From Gnetum montanum (lineage: Eukaryota > Streptophyta > Gnetopsida > Gnetales > Gnetaceae): a DNA stretch of 64,000 nucleotides. The notes below the pieces were generated by a model. That model was not told the origin of the DNA, made no database searches, and saw only the letters and a program-made list of their open reading frames with translations. The stretch is from contig MNCI01037805.1 of the NCBI GenBank assembly GCA_015680685.1, positions 362,804 to 426,803 of the forward strand, in the 5' to 3' direction. Both the position numbers and the translations under genes were made by a program. Of this stretch, positions 1-11,769 are shown one piece after another. Positions within the stretch are counted from its first letter, which is position 1, and each line of letters begins with the position of its first letter.

Positions 1-343
1 AATAAATAAACTAAGTGAATGCTGCAATGATGAAGTAATCTCGATCTTTATTGCTGGTCATGTGCGTGTCCAAGTACGGCACACTCGAATAAAGACACCG
101 TACAATCACATTCACCACACTGCGGACAGACACGGGAAAAATTCTAACTCTGGAGGGATCAAACTGCCAGAGCTTCGCTACACTAAAACTGGGATCTCGA
201 ATAAGGGAGAGCTGCCTCTTATTTATAGACATGGCGGCAGACTGCGATATCGCGTACGCGATATCGTAGGGAAGGATGCGATATCGCGTATGCGATATCG
301 CGGGGGATGCGATATCGCAGCCGATGCAAACCGCGTCTCATCA
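1..343 (-). repeat. Partial LTR of element D (Tat/Athila-like), U3 end at 343
   Basis: On the minus strand this begins TGATGAGACG at 343, the same terminal TGATG used by the other Tat/Athila-like LTRs here, and runs off the left edge. It matches the LTR of element A in order: palindrome array (244-318), TATA box (reverse complement of TTATTTATAG near 220-230), then a leader ending in TCTTTATTCGAG-like sequence. The bases to its right (344 on) are gag of another element, C, and are not a purine-rich tract. D is therefore best read as a separate minus-strand insertion into C whose body lies outside the window. The alternative, that this is the 3' LTR of C, is disfavoured because the C LTR at 16036-16916 has a different U3. 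Confidence 0.75.
244..318. repeat. Array of five GCGATATCGC palindromes in the D LTR U3
   Basis: Five 10-bp units of GCGATATCG(C/T) start at 244, 258, 278, 292 and 309. The first two are joined by GTAC and the third and fourth by GTAT, so 245-266 is itself a 22-bp palindrome. The array ends about 15-30 bp before the TATA box of the LTR (reading on the minus strand), where upstream promoter elements would lie. The same array in more decayed form is in both LTRs of element A (about 21535-21580 and 27088-27180). Confidence 0.85.
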
Positions 344-1800
344 GCTGGGTAGAAAAATTGTTGGTCACACACTTAATTGTTATACGGATGATGGACCAGG
401 ATATGAGGTGTGTTATCATTATAGATGATTGGCCCATGATTGCACCCTTGAGCATGACACAGTATGCATGGATTTATTTGTCTCCCCACGTTTGTAGATT
501 CACTGGTTGGATATGGAATTAGAGTATAGATGGATGATGTCCCTTGTGTATGATTAGAGGACGTTGGTTGAGATAAAAAAGGTGGTGCACCAAATTGGCC
601 TTATGTTCGCTCGGTTGATACGGTGGGTCCATGTGTTGTTTACTTTGGCTTACAGCCTTTCCACTAGAAGGGATGTTTTTGATGTTATGGTTGGAACCCA
701 CTGGTGTCAACATGTCTATGCACATTTACAGCACAAGTGGCACTTGTTTGTTGACATTGTGGTGTGAAACCTTCTTGTGTTGCTAGTGGTGGCATATAAG
801 GAGGTGGATTATGATAATATCGAGGGTAGTATGGATGGTAAGAGGCACAAGGTGGTGATCCTTCAGGAGATGTCATGGATTGATGATACTCAAGAGAGTG
901 GTAGTGGCAATTAGAAGTAGAGGATGTAGAACTAGTTGGAGAAAAAGGGTGTTAAACATAATATCCATGTGGTTTCAACGGGTATTACTGAATTGGTGGT
1001 GGCCTTCCCCATGAATGTGATTGTTGCCACTCTAGTTGATGATCATGTTGAGGTTGGTAATAAGTCCCCCTAGGATGGTATGATCAATTGTGGGACTATT
1101 TATAATTACCTTGTGGGAGAGGAAATCTCCCTAGCATGTGTTTTTGCACAAAATTTGAATTTAAGGCACCTACCCAATACTCCTATAGATGCAATAAGAT
1201 TGGGCAATGGCCCTTCAAATGGTAATATATGCATAGGTCGCATTCATCATCTTTGTCGGTGGTTGAGTCTTTAGCCTCACTTTCATCAGCCACATTTCTT
1301 GTTTTCCTAAAAGTGTTCCTCGATATTTCTTAGTTTGGTGTCCTCTATTTATTGTAATCACCTAGTTTGTTTTGCATGATCTTCTTTGCAACTGTCTCAA
1401 TAAGAGTTGTGACGTTTTCATTTATCCATTTGGACATCCTATTAAACTTTGCTTCTGAATAATCAATAGACTTCGTTATCAGTAAGGGTTGTTGTAGAAT
1501 CACCTTAACAAGAGTAGTTTCATTCTCCTTACCATAGATTTGGACCTCCTTCTATTGAAGAGTTGGATCCCGTTAATATTTCTAAATATTCTCCTATTTG
1601 CATATCTCTCCTTCTTCTTTTGCCACACACTCTATTAGCTCTTTGATCTGATGGGCTTGGAGCTCATATAATTGCCCTGGAGCATACATCCCAAGGGTCT
1701 CCCTTATTTCATTATGAATCTCATCCATGATGTGGTAAATTTGCCTTTCCTCGGAGAAACCATGGCCTAGGAATCTATTCAGTAAGGCATAATATCTATC
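344..1800 (-). pseudogene. Element C gag, C-terminal part (separated from its N-terminal part by element B)
   Basis: On the minus strand this continues the gag begun at 15043-15990. The stretch next to B encodes R-Y-Y-A-L-L, then L-G-H-G-F and A-K-E-E-G-E, aligning with gag of A at about 23160-23360. Further on, near 1190-1245, lies C-x2-C-x3-H-x3-C, the zinc-knuckle-like motif shared by these gags. Near 600-880 is a Pro/Tyr/His-rich tail like that of A at 23950-24200. Stops and frameshifts interrupt every frame. At 344 the gag is cut by the D LTR. A virion-like structural role is inferred from family membership only. Confidence 0.75.
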
Positions 1801-1805
1801 TAAGC

Positions 1806-2665
1806 TTATGAGTGGTGTGGTACCCCTATGCCCAACCATAATAATCACAAGGCATTCACGTGTGATTTGGTTGAATTCCACAGGCTTTATGGTTTCTAGT
1901 CCACTAGCCCTTTAGGAAGTGAATCTAACCTTAAGGCCAATCATTGTCGTCCCAATTACACTTGTGATGCACATTGGTATGATTAAGTGTAACTGAGGCA
2001 TCTAATTTTTATCATTTTGTATTTTATATTTTGGTGCTCGAAATGTAGAAGGAGTTTAATTAACTAATCTAAATTACTAATTAAGTAATCATTTAACTAA
2101 TTCTAACATAAGTATTTGTTCCCACTTTTTGTACATGTCCTAAACCCACGTACTACTGCTAGGTGAGCAAACCCTACACTACTGGGTGTACTAAGAAATA
2201 ACGTTGTTGGGATTACCAAGCAAATACATGTTACGCTCGAAGTGATTGTACTTATGTGTGTAATCTATCTCATTTAATTGTCTCATTAACGTAATAACTA
2301 AAAAATATTTGGTAACTAATTAAAAGCATTTAATGAATAATTGAAAACATTAAATGCATGAATAAAATAACTAATCTATCCAAAGTGCTGTAAGGTTTAT
2401 CAGAAAGCTCATCTTTATTGTCGCACACACTATCGTGCTTAGGTACAACAATGCCCGAATAAATATCCATCCACTCAATGGCTCATGCTGAGGGCACTTA
2501 GGAAAAAAATTTTAACTTTTGAAATGGAAAAAATGCAAGAGCTTTGCTACTACTGAAATCTAGACTCTCCCATAAATGCGGTTGATAGGCATGTATTTAT
2601 AGGTGACAGACAAACACTGCGTTGATGAGGCCTCGTCAACGTAGCCAACCAATGACGACTCATCA
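1806..2665 (-). repeat. Element B 3' LTR
   Basis: It pairs with 14139-15037. On the minus strand it starts TGATGAGTCG at 2665 and ends ...CTCATAA at 1806, where the expected TCA terminus has a mutation. It has a TATA region (reverse complement of TATTTATAGG, about 2594-2604) and a U3 near-palindrome centred on GAGGCCTC (about 2609-2640). The two LTRs are clearly alike but differ by many substitutions and small indels, so the insertion is old. Confidence 0.88.
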
Positions 2666-2740
2666 TACCCCTACAACTAAATGAAAACTCATCCTCAAGT
2701 TCTTTCACAAAATTGGAAAGGTATGAGATTATTGATTGAC
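2666..2740 (-). promoter_or_regulatory. Element B polypurine tract and conserved pre-PPT block
   Basis: Read on the minus strand, TTGTAGGGGTA lies directly against the TGATGAG start of the 3' LTR and is the likely primer for plus-strand DNA. About 15-35 bp before it is CTTGAGGATGAGTTTTCA. A very similar CTCGAGGA(C/T)-AGTTTTT block precedes the tract in A (about 27045-27062), in E (about 20338-20352) and, more diverged, in F (about 43225-43240). Confidence 0.7.
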
Positions 2741-2942
2741 TTTTCTTTCAACAAAACAAACTTGACTAACTTGACAAAAAATGGAGTGCCCGGGTATATG
2801 GATCAACACATTACAAAAAATGATGATGTTCAAGACACAAAATTAAACACCATGATGCAACTCTTCAAAAATTGAACAACACATTCCTTGAGGATATAAA
2901 GCTTGTTAGAGAAGATCAAATGGTCCTAGGCGATGGTGGTTC

Positions 2943-5815
2943 TTAAGGCTCCAAGGGACCTTCAACGGCTTCATGCACTAGTGGTGGTTGAGGTGGTTGT
3001 GATTGTCCTGCTACTATTGCAACTTCACGTGGGAGCCAAAAAGCATCCAATAGTACTGTCCTTTTCTCCTCCTTACTCCTAGGATCATGCACCGTCCACA
3101 TAGCTTCCCCAATGTGGATTGGAATGGACAAATCCTAAGGACACGAGATTGCAAAAAAAAAATCCTTTACATTGACGAACTAGGTAGTGAACTATTTGCG
3201 TTCAATGTCGAATGCTCGCACTATGTTCTTTAGCTCCTGGTAGTCATTCATTTGTGTGGCTAGGTCCTCGGTGATGGATCGTTGATCTATGAATCATCCT
3301 TTGATAACATCAAGTTTAGCATTAGTAGACTCAAGCTTTTTCTCGGTGTCCTTGTGGTGTTTGAACTTGGCCACTTATAGCAGATACAAGCTAGCCAACT
3401 ATTTCTCCAATTCTAACTATGGCCATCTAGCTATTAGCATTACCAAGTTTGCGTAATACAGATTGGCCAACTCCATATATTCTATCATTTCTTTGATTTG
3501 CAACTTCTTCAAAAGGATCTCTTCTTTATTGTAGGCATCAATCCCATTAAGGATGGGCTGCCACATCTCTCTTCCTTGCTGGAGTTGTTGGAGGGCTTCA
3601 TTTACTTTAGCCTTTGCCATCTAGATTTCTCTTTCATTAATTTCCTTTTGCAAGCCAACCTAGCCCCTATAGTGATTTTTCACTCTTTCAAACTTGAGAG
3701 CTTCNGCCTAGCCCCTATAGTGATTTTTCACTCTTTCAAACTTGAGAGCTTCATTCTTCCAAGCAGTGATTTCAATGGCAAACTTTTGTTGCAAGGTGCA
3801 TACCTCCTCCATTGATAGATTGTAGTTCTCTGTGATCAATTTTCTTAGTTCAGTGTTGACTCTGACAAGCTACTCCTGTTGTTAATGAATGAACTCTTAC
3901 ATTTGATCCCTCTAAGCATCAACATTTTGCAAGCCACGATTTTATGTAGTTAATGCTTCATTTTCTTGGTGCATCTGATTCAAGTCCTTTTTGATTGAGT
4001 GCATTTTAACTTTTTCCATGGACTATTTGAAGATGGCCATTACTGCTTCCTCCCCAGCCTTTTGAAATTTTTCTTGAAGCTGTTTGAATTCTTCATCTCT
4101 CAGCATTGCTAGGCTAAGGATTACTTATTCAACAAGTCGGGCATGAAGTTTAGCAACCTTCATAGCCAACCATTGATTTTGCTCTTGGTCCATTTCTAGT
4201 TGATCCTCCAAGATGATGCATTTACCCCTTGCATTCAGCAACTTCGACTAGGTTGTAGTGATGTTCTTCAGAAGATCAAAGATATCTAAGATCGGTTGCC
4301 TAATTCCTACCAGTCATTCCAGTAGTTGTTCGTGTTGGGTTGTGTTCAATTTTCCATTGACTGTGCTTGTGGACATCTGCACATCTTGGAGTGCAGATAC
4401 ATTTGGTACAAACACTGCAGGTGCATTCAGTGCTTCAGCTACATGGTCAGTTGCCACTTTTGCTACTATTTCCTACCCTTGGTGCTGCATCACCAAGACA
4501 GTTGCCTCTTCACTTTCCTCCAACCTCACTGAGAAAGTGGTGACATTCCCAAACTCTAGGAATAGATGATGTGTTGCTAATGACACCGTCACATCCCAAG
4601 AGTTGGGATCCGACCTCGAAGGCAACTGTGTTCTTTGGGTAGAGAAAATGGAACCACCCCTATCCATCTGGTTAACTATTTAGGCCCCCTCATTAATGTG
4701 ACTCATTGCTAGCCAATACACAAATGGATCTACCCCACTTGTTCCTGCTTGTTGCTCTTATTCACTCAAGATCTACTCTTGGATTTGTCACAGGTGCTCA
4801 AGAATTATGTGGGCCTCTGGTGTTATCTCTTGAGTGGGTGGTGGTGGCAGTAGCTCTTCTTCTTGAATGGTTGTTGGCATTTTTTTTTCATGATTTTTTC
4901 CCATGAAGCCAAAGGAGCATGCCTAAGAGTGTCATTTGAATAGCAAACAATACCTTCCCTCTTGCAAAGTTTCCTGATAAGGCATAGAAAGGGCAGGGCC
5001 TTCCTTCCACATTTGTTCTCCTTGAAGTGCTTCTTGATCTCTAAAAAAATTATCTATGGAAGGTTAATAGGAAATTTCTTACTTAGAGTAGTGCATGCTC
5101 AAGCAAAGAAAGCAGTCACCTTACTTAGCCTCACCATTGGATTAGCAGTCACCTTCCACAATCTTGAAATAAATCCACTCTACCATTGTGAGTGCACCAT
5201 ACTCCTTACGGTCCACCTCGTAGCATCGTTGGGTCCACTTTCTTTTTGCCTTAGGATTGCCTTTTGTTGATATCTTCGCCAACTATGTTCTGATGTCTAG
5301 TAACCCCAGTGCCTATGCGATGGCCTTCATCGAGTAGGACACTTGAATGTCCTTGATTTTTACAATGGACCCCAGCCTTTGGCTATTCTAGAAAAGATAG
5401 GTCTCTCCCATGTACCACTCCTCATTGGTCGTGATGATTGGCCATATGGAAGAGGTTTGCAATTGTGTTCTGACATCCTTTGAAGCTTTTTCCAAAAATG
5501 GTCTAAAGTTTATCTCTTGAAGAACTGATCTTTGGATCCCTTGGGACTTGATGATGTCTAAGCAATCTTGAGTCAGAGTAACCTCAAGCCTAGGCACAAG
5601 TCCTAGCACTTCTCCTCTTTGAGATTGTTCCATAAGCACTTCTTCTTCTAGAATATATCAAACAGATTCCACTTTAGGCTCTTCACAAAGAAGTTCCATT
5701 GCATGGATTACCTCTTATTATTCTTGGACTTGTTCCTGTTGGCCCCTTCCAACTCTAGCTCGCTTCTCCCATGGTTGTGAGGGTTCTCCTTCCTACAAAT
5801 GTTTTTGTTTTTTGT
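2943..5815 (-). pseudogene. Element B ORF3: 'plant transposon protein'-like domain plus long coiled coil
   Basis: A third reading region between integrase and 3' LTR, broken by stops. Its N-terminal part (about 5815-4950) aligns with F ORF3: I-N-F-R-P-F near 5500, W-I-Y-F-K-I near 5190 and K-A-I-A near 5320. It resembles the plant-specific domain often labelled putative plant transposon protein (Pfam Transposase_32); that match is from memory. The middle (about 4650-3400) is rich in Gln/Glu/Lys/Leu and looks like coiled coil, including A-L-Q-Q-L-Q-Q-G near 3590. The C-terminal end (2943-3131) has W-T-V-H-D-P-R-S-K-E-E-K, shared with E and F. Function is unknown; the position matches the env-like or extra ORF of Athila/Tat elements. 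A 46-bp duplication with an N at 3705 disturbs it. Confidence 0.65.
3659..3752. repeat. 46-bp direct duplication around a single N (likely assembly join)
   Basis: Bases 3659-3704 and 3707-3752 are identical and are separated by N at 3705 plus one G. A perfect repeat meeting at one N is what two overlapping contig ends leave when joined without merging. It adds spurious length to ORF3 of element B. Confidence 0.85.
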
Positions 5816-7868
5816 GCCATCTATAATTACAATAGAACCATGGATTAGCAATCATTGTGTAACCTTAAAACAATTGGGATACCTTAACTCCTGATGGTAG
5901 TTACACTTGGCTAAGTTGTGAGTATGGCTGATTTAATTAACTCAATTGTTATTTCTATTTAGGACTTAGCATTGATGAATCATCCCAAAGATTGTTGGAA
6001 AGGTTAACTTGGAAAAAGTTGATGTTTATGTATGATTAAGGTTACTAACCCTTGGGGGAGTTAAAAAAAAGTTTCAAAAATTGCATCGAAAACCTTAAGG
6101 TTTGTGGCCCCCACGATATAGATCTTCACTTCGATAAGTGCAAGATCAAAAAATGGAGTGATTTGGACAAACGGTTTGAAAGTTGTGGACTCTAGAAGGT
6201 TTTGGGCTCTGAAAAATTATAAAAATTCCTTGTGTGTTATGATAAAATTACAAAAAATTCCAAAGTGTCTGGTAGTATATATAGTATTTTTTCACTACAT
6301 CAATAAGGCCTTATTGATGCAGCTATGAACCACCATTGACTTTGGTCAAACCTTCAAAATACAAGGAATTTTTCAATAAAATTAAGATCAAATGAAAGCT
6401 TAGAAGACCAAGAATATTATGAAATCATGATAAGAGGGTGTTGAAGTTTATAAATTTGAAAAAATGAAGAAAAATTAATTTAATGGATGAATGCAATGAA
6501 AGATTAAGGAGTACTGAGTGGTTTACACAATGGAAAATATGAAATATAAGATTTTAGCGATGTCAAAGGTAAGGAACCTTAAATAATCAAGCCAAAAGCT
6601 ATGCAAGTGGATCCTCCCCATAGTAGGCTCATGCCCTTTTTTCCCTTGCATAACCACAACTAAGGAGTGTATGGGCTCCATAGTTAATTTAATGATCATG
6701 ACAAGTTAAGGACCAACACAAAAGAATCCACTCAAGAATCCCAATACGTCAAACTAAGACATAGAGCATAATATAAAACCTAGCAATGAGGTGAGTTATG
6801 GTAGCATGGATGGATGTTAGAGAAGGTGGAATGGAGTTCCAAATTGAGGTCATAAGAATTCCCTTGTGGAATTGTGGTTAAAATGACCCAAGAAGTTTCA
6901 TCCTTAGTCTAAACCAAAGCCATCTGCTTTTAGTGACTTCACATCACTACTCTAAGATTGATCCACCCACTTGAGACACAAGAGTGTCCCCATAAGATAA
7001 CCATTGTTCCAAAAAGAGGAGAGAGAAGTAAGAAGTGAGAGAGAGAGAGGGCCTTAGTTAGAGAGGACCTTCAAGCATAGGTGTATGTCTTTCGAGTCCC
7101 TTAACTAGTGCTTGTAGTCCTTTTATTTGTCCAAGGGGCATGCTTTGAATTCCCATTATTTTTTTAATGGGAACCACACCATGCAAGGACTTATTCACAT
7201 CAAAGGGATGTGCTTTGAATTCCCACTATTTTTTTTTAATAATGGGAACCACACCATCAACAACATTATTTGTCTTCCTATCATTGGGTGGTATGGAATG
7301 GTAAGAAGTCCATGAAAAAACACTCAAGCAAGAAGAAGAGTACAAATAGTATTGAGTCCCCTTGAAGTCACACCCTTTACAAACCTTTGGATCCTTCCTA
7401 ATTTCGGAACTACCAAGGTCACTAATTAATTAAAAGTTTCTTTAGTAAAAAAGAGACCTCAAATTCCCAGAATAGGGAAAATCATAGAGTTCATTGGATG
7501 GGTGGATGATGTGGACTCACTACCTATTCCATGAAAAATAAACCATGCCAAAGTCATCAGACATCAGAATTCAAAAATAGAAACCAGACATTAACAATAA
7601 CACATTAAGCACAAACCATCATTAGCAAACAACAACAACAACATCATGTCCTATGACAATAAAGTAGATTTATTAGCAAAAATGAGAAAATATCACACTT
7701 AATCAAAAGAAACAAAATAAAGTAGAATACATAAGTGTAAAATAATTAAGAAAGTTTAAAGGTACTAAAAATGGTGTAAAATTTAGAAAAATTTGAAAAT
7801 AAAAAAAATTGTAAAATCAAAAACGTGAAAAATAAAAAGGTAGAAAAACTGAGAGGCCATGGTAATGG
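5816..7868 (-). other. Element B spacer between integrase and ORF3
   Basis: No coding region is recognised. It holds a GA-rich run near 7020-7050, a block at about 6605-6632 (GTGGATCCTCCCCATAGTAG) that recurs in F at about 47175-47200, and two tandem copies of an inverted repeat at 7141-7257. The spacer would lie upstream of ORF3 on the minus strand, so it could carry a promoter or splice acceptor for ORF3, but nothing shows that directly. Confidence 0.6.
7141..7257. repeat. Tandem pair of hairpins with homopolymer loops in the B spacer
   Basis: TTCCCATT (7150-7157) and AATGGGAA (7166-7173) flank a T-run; TTCCCA (7220-7225) and TGGGAA (7244-7249) flank a second. The copies share flanks (TGCTTTGAA on one side, CCACACCAT on the other), so about 70 bp was duplicated. 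A related single hairpin with a poly(A) loop is in A (25799-25829), in the orientation expected for a shared element. Confidence 0.75.
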
Positions 7869-8905
7869 TTAACATGAATGGCCACCTCCCCTACGATTGA
7901 GTTGGAAGGAGGAGATTTGAAAAATAGAACGTGGGTGTCCATCAGTTGAGGCGGTAGTTACACTAGCTAATCTTAGTTCTAGGAAGGGTTTGACTTGTTG
8001 GATATTGACCAAATACTTTTTATTTGGGCTATCAGGTTTGCAAATTATCATGGCCCCAAAGGGAAAGGTTTGATCAATTATATAAGGTCCCTCCCACAAT
8101 GTTTAAAATTTTTCCTTTTGAGGTACATGTGTGGGGTTCCAGTAAAGGACCTTATCTCTTGGTTGGAACCTTACTTTCCTAATTTTAAGGTTGTGGCATT
8201 GCTTGCTAAACTTGCCTAGTTCACCTCATTCAAAGATAAGGCTACTAAACAATTTTTTTCTAACACATTCAAATTGATCAATCTTTCCTTTTGTGCTAAA
8301 CTTAGGTTAAGGTTTAGATCATAGGTTGTTGAGAGTGTACAGAGCTCAAATTGAATTGGGAGTGTTGGAAGTTTCCAAGTTAATCAGTAAGCCCAAAGAG
8401 CATCATTAAGTTTTGTGGTCCAATCCTTCCTATATTTGCTAATGGTTCACGTTAATATTTTTGTAATCTCCTGGTTGATTACCTTTGCTTGACTATTGTC
8501 TTGGGGATGATAAGGTGTTGTTAATTTATGTTCTACCCCCAAGCGTTGCATTAATTTTCTAAATGTGGCACCTATCAAATGAGTTCCATTATCAGAAATT
8601 AATGAACGCAGCACCCCAAACCTATTTACGATATGTTGTTGTATAAATCTGATAGTAGTGGATGATGTGCAATCTATAACAGCTGCCACTTCAGCCCATT
8701 TTGTGCAATAGTCAACTGCTACTATAATATATGCTTTTCCATTAGACATGGGTGTGATGGGATCCATGAAGTCAACGTCCCATATGTCAAAAGGTTCTAG
8801 TGGTTAATTCCATTATTGAGGACCTTCCATAAGAGTGTTCATCCCTCCATCACATTGACAACGTTCACAAGACTTGACAAACTGGTGGGCATCCTAAAGA
8901 TTGTG
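7869..8905 (-). pseudogene. Element B integrase
   Basis: The integrase would insert element cDNA into the genome. Near 8900-8850 the minus strand encodes C-E-R-C-Q-C, the end of the HHCC zinc-binding region, then W-D-V-D-F-M-D-P (first catalytic Asp). From 8767 to 8447 come I-V-A-V-D-Y-C-T-K-W, S-D-N-G-T-H (second Asp), T-P-Y-H-P-Q and the region of the catalytic Glu, where N-Q-E-I-T lies near 8460. The C-terminal end (8099-7869) has M-W-E-G-P-Y-I, a GPY/F-type module. Stops break the frame between modules. These features are typical of Athila/Tat integrases and not of chromoviruses. Confidence 0.85.
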
Positions 8906-9276
8906 AGTCAATAGTATCCTACCATCAGGATTTCTATGGCCATGTGTCTCTCTACATAGTATCCTCTGCAAGGTCCTTCATGAGCATCCTAGAGAATGCA
9001 CAATTGATCTTTGTCAAGGACATACCAACGGATTAGGCCATCGGCACACACCTTGTAAAGGTATCCATTAATTTCCATGAAGTATTTGACTTGATGAAGA
9101 AATTGTTGCTTTTTCCTAAAATTTAAGTCTTGTGGTATCTCTTGAGTGAGAAGATATGTGAGGATTCCATTATACCATATTTCTTTTTAAAGAGTTTGTT
9201 CATTTATTACTCCAGTAAAGAGGAGTTTGTCTAGAAACTAATTAGAAAGTGTGCTCTCCTCCTCTTTGTTATACCA

Positions 9277-9760
9277 TCATAAGCAAGAAAGATGTTTAGC
9301 GAGCACATTCTCGGTCACTTTTCGATCTACCATAATAAGATCAAACTCTTGCAAAATCACAAGCCACTGTATAACATGAGGGCTCATCATTGACTTATTC
9401 ATAAGAAAGCAAATTGCACTATGGTCTGTATGTACAAATACTTTGTAACCTAGCACATAATGTCTAAACTTTTTTAGTGCATACACCACTGTCATTAATT
9501 CTTTCTCTATGGTGGTGTAATTTAACTATGCTTCCACAATTCTTCAACTCATGTAGTGGATATAATATGGACATTTCTTATCATCCATTTGCATGAGTAC
9601 TACTCCTAAAGCATAGTTAGATGCATTTTTCATGATATGGAATGGTTTTAACCAATCTTGTGCTCGTAAGATTGGTGTTTCTATGAGTTTCTCTTTTAAT
9701 TGTTGAAATGAATTTTCACATTCCTTGGTTCAAATAAAAGGTGCATCTTTCTTTATAAGT
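9277..9760 (-). pseudogene. Element B RNase H region
   Basis: The minus strand encodes V-V-Y-A-L-K-K-F-R-H-Y, then V-F-V-H-T-D-H-S-A, the usual end of Ty3/gypsy RNase H with the TDH motif, and later Q-W-L-V-I-L-Q-E-F-D. The upstream half (9500-9760) is recognisable but broken. The enzyme would degrade the RNA template during reverse transcription. It lies between RT and the integrase as expected for Ty3/gypsy order. Confidence 0.8.
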
Positions 9761-9993
9761 TCTACCAATGGCTTTGCAATCTTAGAGAAATGCTCAATAA
9801 AGCGCCAGTAGTAACCAATGTGTCCAAGGAATTACTGAACATCTTTAACGGTCTCTAGTTGATGTGTTATTCCTTGGATGACCCTTATCTTTTCTAGATC
9901 TACCTCAAGCCCTTTCTACAAAATTCGGTGCCCTAGCACAATGCCTTCTTGGACCATGAGATGGCTCTTTTGCAAGTTGAGTCGTAGGTTTGT

Positions 9994-10505
9994 CTAAACA
10001 CATCTCTTCAATACTTGCTCAAGTTGGTCCAAGGCTTGCTCAGAGGTAGCTCCATAGGTGAAGAAGTCATCTATGAAGACTTCAACACCACTACCAATCT
10101 GTTGTTGAAAGATACTAAGGACCAAGTGTTGAAATGTTGTAGGGGCATTACATAGGCCAAATGGCATCTTACAGTATGCAAAAGTCCCCCAGGGACTCAT
10201 GATTTGGATTTGGTCTAGTCTTCTAATGTAATTTGGATTTGGTTATAGCCACTATAAGTGTCCAAGAAACTATAATAATAATGCCCAGATATGGTGTCTA
10301 ATACTTGATCCACAAATGACAAAGGAAAGTGATCCTTAAATGTTGCCATATTTAACAATGTAAAGTCAATGCAAACTCGCCATTTATAACCCTTCTTTGG
10401 TACAATTATGAGTGGGCCAACCCACTCTCTATTTGCGATTGGATAGATAAACCCCACCTTGAGGAGTTGCTCTATCTCCTCCTTAACGATTTGCTTCAAT
10501 TTGGG
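9994..10505 (-). pseudogene. Element B reverse transcriptase
   Basis: The 10499-10215 part has I-E-Q-L-L-K-V-G-F-I, V-P-K-K-G-Y-K-W-R-V-C-I-D-F and F-L-D-T-Y-S-G-Y-N-Q-I. The 10200-9994 part has F-A-Y-C-K-M-P-F-G-L-C-N-A-P and V-F-I-D-D-F-F, the YxDD box in the F-x-D-D form common in Athila/Tat RTs. A frameshift separates the halves near 10205-10214. The palm core is easily recognised. It is the only Ty3/gypsy RT in the window, which matters for elements A, E and F that have none. Confidence 0.88.
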
Positions 10506-10985
10506 GTTTAGCCACCTTTGTGGCTATCTTCTAGGCTTCATGGCTGGGTTAGTATAGATGTGATGCTAGCATATCCTTGGATCAATTCCTGTTAGCTCTA
10601 GATATGACCAAGCGATGGTTGTTAACCATTTATTCACCACTTTCAACAACTTTTATTTTTGTTCAAGTGCAAGTTTGGAATTAATGATGACTAGTTTATC
10701 ATTCTTTAAAAATGCATACTCCATTCCAACTGGTAAAGTTTTTAGTTCTAAGGGCTCCTTCTTTAAGTGATCAGTGATCTCCAACTCTCCCCAAAAATTA
10801 TCATCATTATCATTAGAGAGTTGGGAATGGACTTGTTCAATTTTTTCCATGCCTTCTACATATGCACAAGTTAAGCTCTTAGTTGGCTCCATGCATATCA
10901 TGCTACTATTTGAATTAGCTATCAGCCACTGGGTGCCCTCCTACTTTGTGGCTGCTACATATAGACATCATTGAATATTAATTTC
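10506..10985 (-). pseudogene. Element B protease-RT linker
   Basis: The minus strand encodes L-E-L-K-T-L-P-V-G-M-E-Y-A-F and K-L-V-I-I-N-S-K-L, a linker that precedes RT in Ty3/gypsy polyproteins, plus an acidic stretch (10653-10901). The F counterpart at 48391-48603 is the last pol-related sequence before the F deletion. Confidence 0.65.
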
Positions 10986-11425
10986 TTACGCACATTGATT
11001 ACATGCCTTAATGTATGTGCTTTTTATTGACCAAATCTTTTGCATGCAATTGCACCCATTATCGTTGTATGCTATGCATGGAATACACTTCTTCTCAAAC
11101 TTGCCTAACTCATTCTCCTTAGATATTTCGAGAGATAGGTCCCTTGTACCCATTTGCACATTGACCATGCTTAACCAAGCCCTTCCAATGATGATGGGGA
11201 AGTCACTTTTATAGTTGTCCACATTAATTACCAAAAAATTAGTAGGATAGGACCACCCACAAACTATGGTTACAATGTCTTCTACTAATCCCAAAGGGAC
11301 CATAATCGATTGATCTACTAATTCTAGATGGATATTGCTATTCTTGAGAGGTGGTAGGTCCAAGCCTTGTACATATCATGGGAGATGAGGTTAACTCTAG
11401 AACTAGAGTCGAGAAGAGCCTTGCA
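10986..11425 (-). pseudogene. Element B aspartic protease
   Basis: The active-site region on the minus strand at 11402-11410 reads D-S-S where the family has D-S/T-G, inside A-L-L-D-S-S-S-R-V-N-L-I. The following 125 codons (11363-10986) are open: L-E-L-V-D-Q-S, I-V-T-I-V-C-G-W-S-Y-P, F-P-I-I-I-G-R-A-W-L and L-S-L-E-I-S-K-E. It is close to the A protease (24522-24960) and F protease (48913-49284). The D-S-S change implies loss of activity in this copy. Confidence 0.8.
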
Positions 11426-11769
11426 TGGCTCTTGTCCAGTAATCTATAGAAAGATGAGCAGACTTATTGGATCAGATCTTTTTGTAGGAAGGTTTCCAGC
11501 CTTGATCCAGTTAAAAACAACATGAGTTAGCATTACAGTGCGAATCCTAGGCAGCACTTGGTTTGAAGAGTGCTCAAAGGTATTTGATGTAGACGATGAG
11601 GGTATTAGATATGTAGGGTGATCAATCGGAGTAGGTTGTGAGGGTTGGAGAGGACTGCTAGGCCGAAAGAAAGGTAATTTCCTTGATCGATTATCTAGAC
11701 CACTTGGTTGAAAAACTAATTGTGAGTGTATAGCCCTTGTAGCATTTCGTTGCTACAACTGTGGAGGAA

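Noticed and set aside
1-343. Reading the left-edge LTR as the 3' LTR of element C.
   Set aside because: The sequence at 344 is not purine-rich, and U3 differs in kind from the C LTR at 16036-16916. A separate insertion (D) fits better.
9994-10200. F-I-D-D at the RT box of B as a mutated catalytic site.
   Set aside because: F or V before D-D is usual in Athila/Tat RTs; both Asp are present.
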